This document shows positions 25,859-38,262 of a DNA stretch of 64,000 bases, in pieces; the stretch's first letter is position 1, and each line of letters opens with the position of its first letter. Both the position numbers and the translations under genes were made by a program. The stretch is from Notolepis coatsorum (lineage: Eukaryota > Chordata > Actinopteri > Aulopiformes > Paralepididae). The DNA lies in NCBI GenBank assembly GCA_963971535.1, contig OZ020593.1, positions 34,444,576-34,508,575 on the forward strand, written 5' to 3'. Below the pieces are notes generated by a model that saw only the letters and a program-made list of their open reading frames with translations, did not search any database and had not been told where the DNA came from.

Positions 25859-27250
25859 GGGAGGTGTAGTCTGACGTCACTGGTTGTTCCACCCGTATAG
25901 GGATTTAGCATTGGGAAAATTGATTATCGGCTATTGTAACAATTCTGCCGCATGAACATTGGCAAGCTTTCCATTTTTGCACAAATTGAGTTCCCTTCTA
26001 CCACTAACATTATTGTTTAAGCATTTTTGGTTGAAATAAAGGGTGTTATAAGGTTTTTAATTTGTCGTAAAAAAAGAACTACAATTACCAGTAGGCAGCC
26101 TGTTGTTCAGTAGCCAGTAGGCAGCCTGTTAGGCTGTCGCCAAACAATGTCACGGCAAGCTGATATCAAGCTAGCTAGCTAGCTAACGTTAAGATTACCT
26201 AGCTAAACGTACTAGATGTTAGCAATGTCTACTGTCGTGAACCATTTTAAATTGGGGCATGTAGAGGAGTTTTTGGGAACGAGTAAAATGTGAAGGTCCT
26301 CTTCTCAGACCTGTGGGGCAAGCACTGCACATGCAAGCACTGCACACGCATCATACCGGCTAGCAAGCTAGCTAGCTACACAGCCCATTGATACCATGAT
26401 AGCTAACTAACGTTACAAGCTCAAAAACCTTATAACTACTACTACTGTCGTGTCCATAAGTTCCCTGGCAGAATACTTTGTTTGTGAGGACAAAGGTATA
26501 CAAAGAGGAGAGAACCATTTTAAATCAGGGCATGTTAGGAGTTTCGGGAATGCCGGCTAGCAAGCTAGCTAGCTACTAACGTCATGTAAAAAACAATATA
26601 AACTATACACAATATGTACAATGAAACAATGATTTACATTAGTATTTACATTTAGTATTTAGTATTAATATGCAGCGAAATAACGTTATACGATTTAAAT
26701 TATAAATACAAATGTGGTTGTGGCTTTTACAAATAGTGGTTAGCTTTAGAGATAAATGGCTATGATCACCGGAGCACTAGTTGTTTGCAAGTGTACAGTA
26801 GCTGTACAATGAGCTGTATACCAGCCTGTAACACTAGTGTTGGGTGAAACAGATACTAGTCACAGATTCAGGGTCAGTTATTTTCCCATTGTACGAATTG
26901 TTAAGCTTATGGAATGTAAGGGAAATCTGATCCTAGGTCTGTGACTGACTACAGGCAGGAGGCAGGCTACGCTGTGGTGACGTCAGTCAGCAGCGCCAAA
27001 TAGCAGTGTAGTTTCCCAGCGAACGAAAACATAAACGTTGTTATTTTGCTACCTTTACGATTAATTGCGAATATTTTCATGTTGAGCTATAGATTGTGGA
27101 TAAATACTCACAGAAAGGTACACCATGCCAACGTTAATGCTTTATTTATCTAAAACGAGCCGATTTAGAAATGGTCAATGGGGAAATACATTAAGTGGAA
27201 CAGAGGGTGGAACAGGAAAAAACGAAAATGACGTAACCACTACACCTCCC
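25859..27250. mobile_element. TA-flanked nonautonomous DNA transposon
   Basis: The inverted ends GGGAGGTGTAGT and ACTACACCTCCC (12 bp perfect, similarity continuing through a TGACGT word and GTTCCACC) are flanked by TA on both sides (25857-25858, 27251-27252), as in Tc1/mariner-type insertions. The 1.39-kb interior holds GCTAGCTAGCTA-type repeats and a diverged duplicate of a 50-bp block (about 26240 and 26515). No transposase. Confidence 0.75.
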
Positions 27251-27589
27251 TATTTAAAACCTGTTAAAACCTGAGAGGGAGGTTTGCCCTGAGTGGGAGG
27301 TTTGAAGGGTCAAAGTGGGTATAAAACAGGAGGGAAGACTGTCAAGTTTTAAACTGTGGATACCAAACAGAAGGTACAGTAAAGGCGTCTTTGAACTGTT
27401 GAACAGTATTCCAGAACAATTTTATTGCACTGTAAAACAAATATTTTATCTATTCTATTCTACTATTTTATTGCACTGCACTATTGCAGTATTTTACTCT
27501 GTCTATTTTATCTTACTCTTTTTATTATTGTCTATTTAAAACTGAATCAAACCCTAAACAAGGTGGCCTGTTGGGATGTTAGATCCTAA

Positions 27590-27705
27590 TGTGGAAAAAC
27601 TGTGATTTTATGTCTGCATTATGTGCTCATTTTATGCCTGTTTTCTTTCTGTATGAAGGGTGCTATACAAATAAAGTGTATTATTATTATTATTATTCTA
27701 CTGTA
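27590..27705 (+). mobile_element. LINE 3' end with (ATT)n tail
   Basis: The word TATGAAGGGTGCTATACAAATAAAGT is followed by ATT repeats. A homologous tail, inverted, sits inside another LINE at about 34784-34857. Confidence 0.7.
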
Positions 27706-27994
27706 TGTAATGGAGGACTGTCCATCTATCCCACAATGCAAAGTGTCTGGCTGCAGTGGTGCAAGTATTCACAGCTCTGCGAGCATAGCATGTTTGGACA
27801 GTCGAAACATTGGGACAACATTGATATAAGTAGAGGAGCGATCAGAGCTGGCTAGAATTACCTTGTTGTCACATCCTGGTATTTAATATGTTGAACAGCC
27901 ACGAGAGGAAACGATACAGGGTTGGTATTCTCCCTGCATCCACACTTCTCTTCTCCTGCATTTCATCTGAAGGTTTTCTCATTTTTAAAAGTCT

Positions 27995-28074
27995 ATACTT
28001 GATTCATGTTGGAACGGGGCTCGGTGCATCAAAGCGTCACACAGCTGGGCCGTGTTCCAACATGAATCAAGTAT
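27995..28074. repeat. Inverted repeat, 21-bp perfect arms
   Basis: 27995-28015 is perfectly complementary to 28054-28074 with a 38-base loop that is itself partly self-complementary (GGCTCGG/CTGGGCC region). Confidence 0.85.
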
Positions 28075-28109
28075 GGAAATACTTGAGGACGTCAGATTTA
28101 AGTTTTTGG

Positions 28110-28278
28110 TGACTGAAGCTTTTGCCTGGGCAGAAAGTGGTGCACCAAAGTACTTGATTAAAAATACAAAACAATTAATTTTATTGAAAAAAACCTTACA
28201 GATGTGTTCCATAGACTCACAGGAATAGTGTAAAATTGCCCAAATAGTGAAAGAAATAGCAAAATAGTTCCCCTTTAA
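28110..28278 (-). mobile_element. T2/Kolobok-like MITE, truncated copy
   Basis: The minus strand begins TTAAAGGGGAACTAT (TTAA at 28275-28278) and matches the intact copy at 28476-29182 for about 150 bases, then ends without a partner terminus. Confidence 0.75.
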
Positions 28279-28534
28279 CTAGCCACTTCATAATATAGTA
28301 TGATAGCATGATACTATGATAGATAGTATGATAGCATGTACAACTACAACAGTGCTGTATATACCGCACATTTACATTTATATATTCACAGCATATATAT
28401 ATATATATATATATATTAGTGCTGTCAATAGATCATTTTTTTTTTTACTAATATCCTATATTATGAAGTGGCTAGTTAAAGGGGAACTATTTAGCAATTT
28501 TTTTCACTATTTGGGCAATTTTACACTATTCCTG
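28220..28534. repeat. Inverted duplication, 79-bp arms
   Basis: 28220-28298 and 28456-28534 are inverted copies about 79 bp long, separated by 157 bases of AT-rich sequence with TA and GATAGTAT repeats. The arms include 20 bases outside the TTAA boundary of the MITE, so the duplication copied flanking DNA with it. Confidence 0.85.
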
Positions 28535-28744
28535 TCTTTAGTGGTATGGTCTACCAGTGCACCACTTTCTGCCCTGCCAGATTCCAAGCTGTTTTTGGCT
28601 GGGCTCTGCCCATAATCGCAATGCGCTTTGAGTGACAGTCACCCACCTGCACTTTGGGGGAGAGAGAGAGATAGAGAGGGATAGAGAGAGAGATCGCTCC
28701 GAGAGCGAGTGTGTGTGTCAAATGCAGGGGGAGAGACAGAGGAG

Positions 28745-28833
<89 letters not shown>

Positions 28834-29182
28834 GGAGAAGTGCAAGTGTCTGACAGGGAAACCGCTTCCGCATTATTTCCACTCGCTCCGTTTTGGTCAT
28901 AACTTCAATGTTACACTAACTTCCTCGAATTGTTGATTGTGGGCGGTGGCTACAACCACAGAAGGAGCTGAGGTTACGCAGATCAGCAGCACATTACTAC
29001 GTAGGATAGCGAGTCAATTCTGAATGGCTTTGTTCACTGGGGGAGGATCTTGTCTCATCTGAACTGGAGGAATGAGACTGAATGAGAATTTCACATCTAG
29101 TCAGTGTTGGTACAACAATCACATTGCTAGAAAACAATGCAAACCACTGGAAAAGGCCATTTATAAGATAGTTCCCCTTTAA
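28476..29182. mobile_element. T2/Kolobok-like MITE with TTAA target
   Basis: Ends TTAAAGGGGAACTAT and ATAGTTCCCCTTTAA fit the TTAAAGGRR terminal pattern of Kolobok-superfamily T2 MITEs. 707 bp including both TTAA sites (28476-28479, 29179-29182). The interior carries a (CT)n array (28749-28832). Another copy, split by an hAT, is at 37097-40177. Confidence 0.85.
28749..28832. repeat. (CT)n microsatellite
   Basis: Pure CT dinucleotides within the T2-like MITE. Confidence 0.97.
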
Positions 29183-30146
29183 CTCATTCTGCGCCATCAC
29201 TTAATGCGTGAGAGGGCGCTAGAACGCCACCGCTTTAATCAATGGGGGGACTGCGAGATTTGCGAGTGCTTAAAATATATCTTAAATTATAGATATGGGT
29301 CTAATACACCCGTCGATTATCAGTGAGTTGCTTCCAGTCAACATGTACAAAACGGATAGTTTTTTCATCTGTACATTTCCGTTTCATACCGTTTTGAATA
29401 TGAGTATAGTTTTGGCGATTCTTAGTAATTCCAGGAAAAGACGCGATAATAGCCCTTTATAAACACGTTGTCATTTTTCACCTGATTATCGAATCTTCCT
29501 GAAATCAACGCTAGATCATCATTATTATCCTTCCTCATGCAAGACCCATTCCTCATGCAGACCCATTCTCAATGATAACATCAGGCTGGATGGATGAAAA
29601 TGAATGGATATTGCTAATAAAAGAAATAACGATTAAAACCTGACTATACTCCCCTCCTTTTTCCGATTGTTTCTCCCATTCCACTGTTAGTCATTATGCC
29701 AATTCCCAACCCCCTTCCTGGTTGTTGCGCACCCCCCCCTACTGTTGGTCCGGGAGGCCGGAGACTGTCACATGTTTTCCTCCGACACATGTGCAGCCAG
29801 CCGGCAGCCAGGCTGGCAGCGCAGATTCTCACCGGGAGAGTGTAACGACGTGTGGAAGGTCGCACTACCTCTCTCCAGATCCTACCCTCGCTGTGCAGGC
29901 GCCCCGACCGAACTGTAGGGGTCGCTGTCCACAACGCCCAGGATCCACCCACGGCTTCCCTCCCCCTAACTCAGCCAAATGAGTTAGTATAGCGATCAGC
30001 CCAAGCCAAGGCAATGCTGACTCTCCGGGAGTCGAGACCGCAGCCTCTTGCATTGGTGACGAGCACAATCTCCGCTACGCCACCTGATTGCCGGAACCTC
30101 GGCGAGTTAACCCGACTATCATCAGGTCTGGCGTTGAATGAATTAA
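29179..30146. mobile_element. TTAA-target element abutting the T2-like MITE, with nested SINE
   Basis: Left end TTAACTCATTCTGCGCCA; right end TGGCGTTGAATGAATTAA. The two are near-inverted and related to the 18545 element. Its left TTAA (29179-29182) is also the right TTAA of the T2-like MITE. A SINE interrupts the right half. Confidence 0.75.
29649..30096 (-). mobile_element. tRNA-derived SINE, copy 2 of 5
   Basis: Minus-strand copy of the family at 219-710 (head GGTGGCGTAGCGGAG near 30085, central block, T-rich 3' side near 29649). Flanking duplication is unclear. Confidence 0.85.
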
Positions 30147-32400
30147 GATTCTGTTCAGAAATTTATTTCAGGTTTGGTATCACACTTTTCCACACCGTGG
30201 AAGTTGCTGTCATTATTAGTGAAGCGATCATGGAGACAAAAGGACAAAACAAAACAAAACTCATCTGCCTCTAAAATGCCATGTAGCTTGTCTTGTGACA
30301 TATTAGTATCTCAAATATTCTTAATTAAGTAGCAGTTAAGACTTTTGGTGCATAAATACCTGTCATACTTCCATCCTCAACTTGGAACATGTGAAAATTA
30401 CACCACACCGGTATGATTTGATGCAACATCTGTCTCGAGAATCGATTTAGCTACGAAGCGCCAGACAGAGCGCCGGCGTCAGAGTCAGTACGTTTCAACT
30501 GAACTTTACTTCTCAATCCAATTGCCTCTCGGTTACATCATGAAATTATATAAGTGCATTTAATTAGTTAAATTACATTTAATCCTCCCCCTAATAGATC
30601 TTACCGGAGGCCTCGGTTTGGAGTTGCATGCCACCCAACAATAAGACGGTAATTCCTCCAGGGTCCATGCCAGCTGTGAGACAAGAAAGAACAAAAAAAA
30701 GGGTGAGAAAGACTCCTCCCAAAGGACATACGCAACAAGCAAGGTCTTTCAAGAGTAGGCCGGGTCTGGGTCAGACCTCCAGCCAGCCAAGATTATCATG
30801 ACGGCGACAACAATGCTCTTAGTAGGTAAGATGTATCAAGTAATCAAAAAAGCTCACAGATCTTCAGCAATATCAAAAGCCTGCAAATTGTGTGATAACA
30901 GTTTCACTTAGGATAATGGTATCATAATTAAATTACTGAAACGCTTTTTCCTCGTTACCCCTCCTCCCCTCCCTCCACGCCACCACACCCGAGCCCCCAC
31001 AAACACACACACACACGCGGTCCTTAATTTTCTACTTTCTTCACTTGGCTAAGCTTACGGAACAATTACTTGAGTCAATGACCACAGCAGCAGTGAGGAG
31101 TGAGCTATAGATAAATGGGGGTTTGACTCCCGTCTCAGGCAACCGCCTCCCGTTGTCAGCCACTTCGCCCGCGCGGAGTGATGACTTTGTGGAAAGCTCA
31201 TTTACAAATTGACTGTCGCGAACACATGCTCAGTCAGTCAAAAAGTACCCCCCCCCCCCCCCCCCCCCTGTGACGCCTAAGTACTGTACTCAGCTGTGTA
31301 TTTATATGAAGGGCCGAAGTTTTAACTGTCAATATAGTACATTCCAAATACAAATACAAACCGTTAAAGAGGCTTCTGCACTTAATTCAAACTAATAATC
31401 CGGAAGCTTTGAACATGATGCACAGTATTAACATAAAACGCTCCTAATGTCCCTATTCAGATGTTTCTTTTCATCAGAATTCAGTATTTCTTCAGTGCCA
31501 TGGGGGTGTGCAATAAACATAATTTGTGTAATAAAAAAAAGAAAAGAGTGTAAGCTACTATTCCTGCCTCTGCTTTTTCCTGGCCAACGTGTATATGGTG
31601 AGACCCACGCTGGAAATCTAGGGCTATGGTTTAATTTCCCAACTGGTGCAAACAAATAAATATATAAATTTAAAAAATCCTCTCATACCGCCCTCTCTAA
31701 GATCATAATGCCTCCTGACTCAGAAGGCAAGACTCGAGTTGAGACTGAAATTAATTGGCATTCTCGCAGGGACGCGGGTTGAATACCATTTCATTCATCT
31801 ATTGGTCACGCCTCACAAGTATAAGGACTTATCAGAGGTGAATGCCACGCAGAGGGGAAGAGAACGATTAAAATGGGCTGGCAAAACAGAGTGAAGCCGG
31901 TCCAAAAACACAAGGTAATGAGCTAATTGAATATGGAGAATTTTCAGGACACACTGGCTTCCTGCTGAGTAATTCCTTTGCATACTTTAATTCGTCAGCC
32001 AGGCCAAAGCGACAGTCTTGTTGCCCTTAGCAACAAAGGCCCCAGCTTGAGACTTGTTTTGCTTTACACTCAGGCAATGTCAAAACTGCGGTTGTTTCGC
32101 ATGGTGCCAACATTTCACACAGTGTGTGTGTGAGAGATTCTCTCTGGTGCTGGAACACATGGCTGGTGAATGAATGCTTTGGAGATCGCCCCGGCTGTTA
32201 AGATAAGACCTCCCCCTCCCTTGCACAGATGCTATTGTGCTCCCTTATTCCCCTGAAGTTGGCAGCCATAGATAGCTATAATTGCTGTGCTGAGACAAAA
32301 ATAATACACTGCAATATTTCAAAAAATGCGATAGTAGGATGACATGTTGAGACTGAATGCTATTCACAGAATAATGTACATTTTGCAGAATGTAAAGGAG
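30147..32400. other. Unique sequence without recognisable gene
   Basis: No exon, RNA gene or element ends recognised. A C run of 21 lies at 31248-31268. 31900-32080 is repeat-free and could be conserved non-coding DNA. Confidence 0.4.
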
Positions 32401-32403
32401 TTA

Positions 32404-32971
32404 GGGCCCGCGTCCACCTAGCGCATATTTCGCCGTGAAACATGCTGGGAGTGCGCCGGCAGAGCTGGCTTGACGCGCATCTTGTAGATGACAGAAAGAA
32501 ATCTACAGCCATGCCGCGGTTTTGCACATATTATAGCATATTTGAATAACTTTATTGTATATTAATTATATATATAGTTATTGCCTGACACCACAGTTCG
32601 CCCTTTGCTTTTTATTAGCTTTTTAGTAGTGTATTCGTGTAGTTATTATTATTAGTTTTGTCGCGAATCTCAATGGTCTGTGTGGAGACAGCCAGACAGG
32701 CAGGCAGCTCCGGTGTCAGGTTACAAACAGAGTGGTAGATGACTGGCTGTGATTGGTTGTTTGAATATGCGCTCGGCGCACCGCTCTAGAAAAGTTCAGC
32801 CAGTTTCAACTCTCTGGCTTGTGCGGCCGCATAAAGGCGCTGAAAAAAGAAGCCGACGGCAGCGCACTTCCTAGAGGCGGCCGCATGGGGCCGCATGCGC
32901 TCCCTCCCCATTGTAATACATTGAAAACAGACGCGTGCGGTCCTAAATATGCGCTAGGTGGACGCGGGCCC
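32404..32971. mobile_element. PIF/Harbinger-type MITE with perfect 27-bp TIRs
   Basis: 32404-32430 and 32945-32971 are perfect inverted copies (outer bases GGGCCCGCGTCCACC). The 3-bp duplication TTA flanks them (32401-32403, 32972-32974), as for PIF/Harbinger. 568 bp, non-coding, with two GCGGCCGC sites. Perfect ends point to recent arrival. Confidence 0.93.
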
Positions 32972-33194
32972 TTACTGAGAGGGACAGAGACATTCAAATG
33001 ACAGAAGCTGTCTGTAGTAAATGGTTAGTAACTGTAGTTAGATAAGTGATAACAATGTGATGACAAATCCTTTATTTTACTGTCACTCATCTAAGTGTTT
33101 GTGTGTAAGTGATATTGCTGAAGAGCATTAATGTCATGATAATCTTTGCCGGCTGGAGACTGGTGGATACTGCTTACATGTACTGTCTGGAGAC

Positions 33195-33634
33195 CAGTGG
33201 TGGAACAAGTACACAGTTCATTTATTTAAGTAAATGTAGAAATACCCAGATAAAATAGTACTCTGGTAAAAGTAAATGTCGTCCATTCAAAATTCTACGT
33301 AAGTAAAAGAAGAGAAGTATTCAATATTGAATGTACTTAAGTATCTAAAGTAAAAGTATGCATTCTATGTGATGTTGAAGTTGTCAGGCTTCAGATTTGA
33401 GAAAATATTATCTTCATACATGTTTGCCATGTTTTCTATGCAAATCTTGTTCTTCAAAGTAACTAGTAACTGATGGCTTCAGATAAATGCAGTGTAGAGT
33501 AAGAAGTACAATATTTCCTTTGACATGTGGAGTAAAAGTAAAAATTTCCCTAAAATGAAAACACTCAAGTAAACTACAAGTACCTCACAACTGTACTTAA
33601 GTATAAAATGTAAAATACGTACTTTCCACCACTG
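33195..33634. mobile_element. hAT MITE of the AAGTA-rich fish type
   Basis: Ends CAGTGGTGGAAC and CTTTCCACCACTG; the interior is full of AAGTAAAAGTA and TACTTAAGTA words. No matching 8-bp flank was found (CTGGAGAC left, ATGCAGTA right), so it is probably an old or recombined copy. Confidence 0.8.
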
Positions 33635-33900
33635 ATGCAGTAAATGGCAGAGCCAGTACCCACTGCCAGTGCTGAAATGAGTCTGTAAAATGTTTGAAAA
33701 AGCTTGTAAACAGTACTTCTCCACTAAGACTGGCTAATGAGATCTTGGTAATATGATACAAATTCATAAAATTTGTTGACATACCATATTGGCAGGGCTG
33801 CTGCTACAGTACTTTAAGTATGTGCCTCCTTTACTACAAATGAACATGGTTTATAAGCAATCACATAGCAACTGGTGGAGGAATGGGTGTGATTGGTAGG

Positions 33901-34000
33901 TCAAGTCAAGTCATTTATTTATATAGCACATTTAAAAGCTCAAAGAGCCAACCAAATGGCTGTACAGTAACTACAAAATTTAAAACTATAGACATAGTCA
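33901..34000 (-). mobile_element. LINE 3' end fragment
   Basis: TCAAGTCAAGTCATTTATTTATATAGC, read on the minus strand, is a LINE tail (GCTATATAAATAAATGAC then a GACTT-type repeat). Confidence 0.6.
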
Positions 34001-34104
34001 CACAGTGGAACAGAAGACAATACAACATGACAAAATACAGGATGGTCAGTCAATACAGTAGGACCACACAACACTAGGAGTATACAACAGACGTTACAGT
34101 ATGA

Positions 34105-36286
34105 ATGAATGAATGAATTATTTTATTTCGAATGTATAAAGCGAAATAAATAAACAAACAAATAATTTTTCAAACATTTTCACAAATAAACAAACGAAAA
34201 GGATAGGTTTGAAGCCAGAGGCTTATAGAGCAACCTACCCCTAATTAAAAAAAACAAATTCAAAAAAGTTAGTTTTCAAAATATAACAAACAAAAAATAA
34301 ATAAATCAACAATCAAAAATCAACAAAAAACGATCCAGAAAAGAACAAAAAAAGTAAAAGTTTGCAAGATAAAACAAACAAACAAACAAACAAACAAACA
34401 AAAAATCAACAATCAACAAAAACAAATTTGCTGAAAAGAACATAAGCCAACATAGGAAAAATCAAAAATTCATCTGCAATACCAGAGTTTCATGGTAGAA
34501 AAAAAGAAAAGAAAAAAAGATTGTAGGTTAAATTTTACTATAAGATTCTAGAACCCTGTTTTTAAACGTCTTTTTAAAAAAAAAAGACTCCTGCTGTTTT
34601 TTTATTGCATCCGGTATATTGTTCCAGAGTTTCACTCCTTTAACTGACACAGACATACTTTTAAGTGTGGTTCGAGCTCTAGGCTGTTTCAAATTGAGTG
34701 TTCTTCTTAAATTATACATCACCTCTCGTTCTTTAAACAAAATTTGTAAGTTACAGTACATGGCAGTTGATGACTTCTAGCTTTAAAAACTATAATAATA
34801 ATAACTTTATTTGTATAGCACTTTTCATACAGAGGTTGCAGTTCAAAGTGCTTCTCTGCTGTTTTAAGGTCAACTAAGTCGAGGAACTTTAATGCCCTTA
34901 GTTCAAAAAACAGTGTGTTTGTAGGATGGAGATAACTATTGTTCACAACCCTTATTGCCTTTTTCTGTAAGATGATAATAGGATTCAGATTAGTTTTGTA
35001 TGTGTTTCCCCAAGTTTCTATACAGTAAGTTAGATATGGTAATAAAAGAGTACAATACATTGTGTATAATGATCTCAAATTTAATATGTGGTTTTTCTTA
35101 AGATACCTAAGCTACGCGCTGTTTTTTTCTTTACATAGTTAATATGAGTTTTCCAGCTGAGGTTTTGGTCTATCACGACCCCCAAAAAAGTATATTAATT
35201 TACTCTTTCAAGATGAACATTATCTATGCATATCTCTACTTGAGTATGCGGATGTATTTTTTTTATTACCAAACAAAATAAATTTAGACTTACTTATATT
35301 TAAGGAGAGTTTGTTAGTATCAAGCCAACATTTCAGCTTCCCCAGTTCACCTGTAATATTTGTTAGCAACTGTTGTAGGTCTGCACCTGAACAAAAAATT
35401 TGGTATCATCTGCAAAAATTACAAATTTAAGTTTATCAGAAACATCAATGATATCATTAATATACAATATAAATAATTTCGGTCCTAAAATGGATCCTTG
35501 TTATCACTTTGCAGGATGATCTGGTCTCCCCCATCTGCACACATTGTTTCCTATTTTCTATGTAACTTTTTATCCAACTGAGCCCTATCCCTCTAATTCC
35601 ATACTTTTCAAGTTTTCTGAGTAAAATATCATGGTCAATGGTATCGAAAGCTTTTTTCAGATCAATAAAAACTCCAACTGCATACTGTTTATTATCGATT
35701 GAATTTGTTAAGTCTTCTGCTACCTGCATGAGAGCCATTGATGTGGATCTGTTAGTTCTGAATCCATACTGGCTATCAATCAATATCTCATTCTTATCAA
35801 TAAAACTGTCCAGACGTGCAACAAAAAGTTTTTCCAGAATTTTTGAAAATTGAGGAAGTAAAGAAACAGGCCTATAATTTGTAAAAACTTTTTTTTCTCC
35901 TGCTTTATGTATTGGAATGACTTTGGCTGTTTTCATTTCAGTTGGAAAGGTCCCCATCCTAAAAGATAGATTATGAAAGTAATTGGATCTACAATTTCTT
36001 TGATTCGTTTTTTAATAAGAGACATGTCTAACCCATTCACATCTGTAGATGTTTTATTCTTGAGATTGTTTACAATATCAATTATTTCCATATTAGATAC
36101 GTCATACAAAAAGATTGTGGATGGATTTCTATCAATGTATTGTGCTGCAATAGCTCCCCCTTGTGGAGGCTTGATCTTCCTTGCAAGATCTGGGCCAACA
36201 TTTACAAAAAAATTATTAAACTCCTCCACTACCTCATTGGTTATTTCCGTTCCATTTACAGAAAAATTATCAATGACATATGACAT
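34105..36286 (-). mobile_element. Jockey/Rex-like LINE, broken
   Basis: Minus-strand ORF2 pieces in order: an upstream segment (ITNEVVEEFNNFFVNVGPDL, near 36230), RT core NYRPVSLLPQFSKILEKLF, QYGFRTNRSTSMAL and IDLKKAFDTIDHDILLRKL (35880-35620), then the C-terminal part LLPYLTYCIETWGNTYKTNL (about 35040) and GVKLWNNIPDAIKK (about 34620). The GVPQGS and YADD blocks are missing between about 35080 and 35500, and frames change several times, so it is dead. The 3' end carries ATTC repeats at 34105-34120. A foreign LINE tail is inserted at about 34784-34857. Confidence 0.88.
34784..34857 (-). mobile_element. LINE 3' tail inserted in another LINE
   Basis: CTTTATTTGTATAGCACTTTTCATAC with adjoining ATA repeats is the inverted form of the tail at 27.6-27.7 kb. 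It breaks the C-terminal region of the Jockey/Rex-like LINE. Confidence 0.7.
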
Positions 36287-37096
36287 AGGACAGTAGACAA
36301 ATTATGTTATGACACAAAGACTATACAGCCGACAATATGGTAAGACATAGGATACTAGACGATATGGCAGTAGGACTATGCAACAGACAGTACGGTAAGA
36401 CATAAGACACAGGGAATGACAATAGAGTAACTGGACACTGTACAGAGTAAGTAGGTGACAGCCTTCTATTTTGTACTGCTATGGGTGTTAATTGGAACCC
36501 GCATTGATCTTGCATTCATGACATGTGACACATTTGCCAAACTCTATAATCTCGCGTCCCTCACATAGCTAAACAAGAGAAGGACAATGCTATGGTTTTT
36601 ATGTGCACTCCCCTCCACCAATGATAGGATCCACCTGCAGAGCTCCGTCAACAGTGGAAAATATTATGAAAATGATAATCATGTTACAGAATAAAGCATT
36701 TTGACAAGCATTCCCCATAATCATACAAATAATTCACTAAAATAGTTCACATAAACACAACAACACTGCTTAACTTATACAATATTGTTCTCACTAAGAT
36801 CCGCAAAAAAAAGCAATATGTTTGGTGCATATATCACACTAGATTGATACATGTACAACTAAGCATTTCCTGGCAGATAAGAGGATGAGAGTTAACCTAC
36901 AGTACAAATATAAGACAGTCCTGACAGCACAATATTGATGTAACTAAGAGATTCTCTGGGATAAAATTGTTTAATGGATAGATATTTACTAGATATTTAC
37001 AGTACAGTGAGATTGACAGATAGCGGCCTGCCATCACACCAGATTGGTTTTGCGCCTCCTGGTGGCAGATAACAGAACTTTCACAAGAAAATTACA
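36287..37096. other. Intergenic, repeat-derived looking
   Basis: Words such as ATACAGACGGTAAGACATA recur several times between 36290 and 36420, suggesting a decayed short tandem repeat. No gene recognised. Confidence 0.4.
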
Positions 37097-37689
37097 TTAA
37101 AGGTCCCCTGTCTTATAAATGGCCTTTTCCAGTGTTTATCATTGTTTTCTAGCAATGGGGGTTTGTATCAATGGGGTCTGCGTCTCTAATTCTCATTTTG
37201 GCTCATCAGTCTAGTCTTGAGTTCACGAGATCCTCCCTCACTCAACTAAGCCATTCTGATTTGACTGTTTTGCTGACGTGAGTAAGAGCGAGTGGAATTA
37301 CTTCCTCAAACGGGTTGACCAGGGCCGGACTGGGGAAATAATTCATACCGGGAGATATAGCGCAAAATATAGCCCCAGTCAGGCCACTTTTTAAGCGGGG
37401 GTCTGGGAGTCCCCCACCAGGAAAATGTTTGTTACAAAGACTTAATTTCCTGCATTCTGGTGAATTTTAGTGCATGTGAATCACAAACTAATGAGCCAAC
37501 AATTGCTTAGTACAATGTACTGTTATGAACCTCAAATAAAACTGTTGTGGCACTAGCAATGCTACTCTATCCACCTTCAAAAAGAAAAGAGCAAGAGCAC
37601 AACATATTTTTCTATTTACTATTATAATACAGTTAACCACTCTCTCCACCTATTCAAACAGAGTAAGAGCACAATACTCAATACACAAT

Positions 37690-37762
37690 ACTTTTGATGG
37701 GTAGTGGTGCATCAGTAAACTGAATAGGGATTCAGTTTACTGATGCACTACCCATCAAAAGT
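37690..37762. repeat. Hairpin with ~33-bp arms
   Basis: 37690-37725 folds back on 37730-37762 with one 3-base bulge and a 4-base loop. Confidence 0.9.
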
Positions 37763-37822
37763 TAAAATAACCCTTTACACAAACATAAAAAAACAGACCT
37801 TTCATTAACAATACTATAATAA

Positions 37823-38262
37823 TGGCGGCTAAGTGGCGCAGTGGGCAAGGCGCTCGCCACTAACGCAGGATATTCTGGGTTTGAGCCCAGCTCTCGGCGT
37901 TGCTTCCGGCTTGCCTGGTCGTTCATACTAATACAATTGGCAGTATTAGGGGGTGGGAAAGCCGGTGGGTGGGGATCGGACGCTGTGGACAGCGACTCCT
38001 ACAGGTCGGTTGGTGCGCCTGTACAGCAGAATCAGGACGTATCGGGGTGTGTGAGCCTCCCACGTTGTACAGGTGAAAAGATGCGACGGCTGCCTCCTCG
38101 TGTACCGGAGGGGACGCGTGATGCAAGGCTTCGTCCACATTGCAGCCGGCCAGTGGGAGGCATGGTCTAACAACGTTTGAGACAGGGGAGGGTAGAATTG
38201 GATAATACGGGGAAACAATTGGGATGGGAGAAAAAATAGAAAATGGGGAGAAAAAGTAGATA
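37823..38262 (+). mobile_element. tRNA-derived SINE, copy 3 of 5
   Basis: Head TGGCGGCTAAGTGGCGCAGTGG with box-A and a box-B-like GGGTTTGAGCCC, then the shared central block and an A-rich end. A perfect 13-bp duplication AATACTATAATAA flanks it (37810-37822, 38263-38275). It lies inside the hAT, so it is younger than that insertion. Confidence 0.95.

Noticed and set aside
33195-33634. 8-bp target duplication for the AAGTA-rich hAT
   Set aside because: The flanks CTGGAGAC and ATGCAGTA do not match, so I did not claim one.
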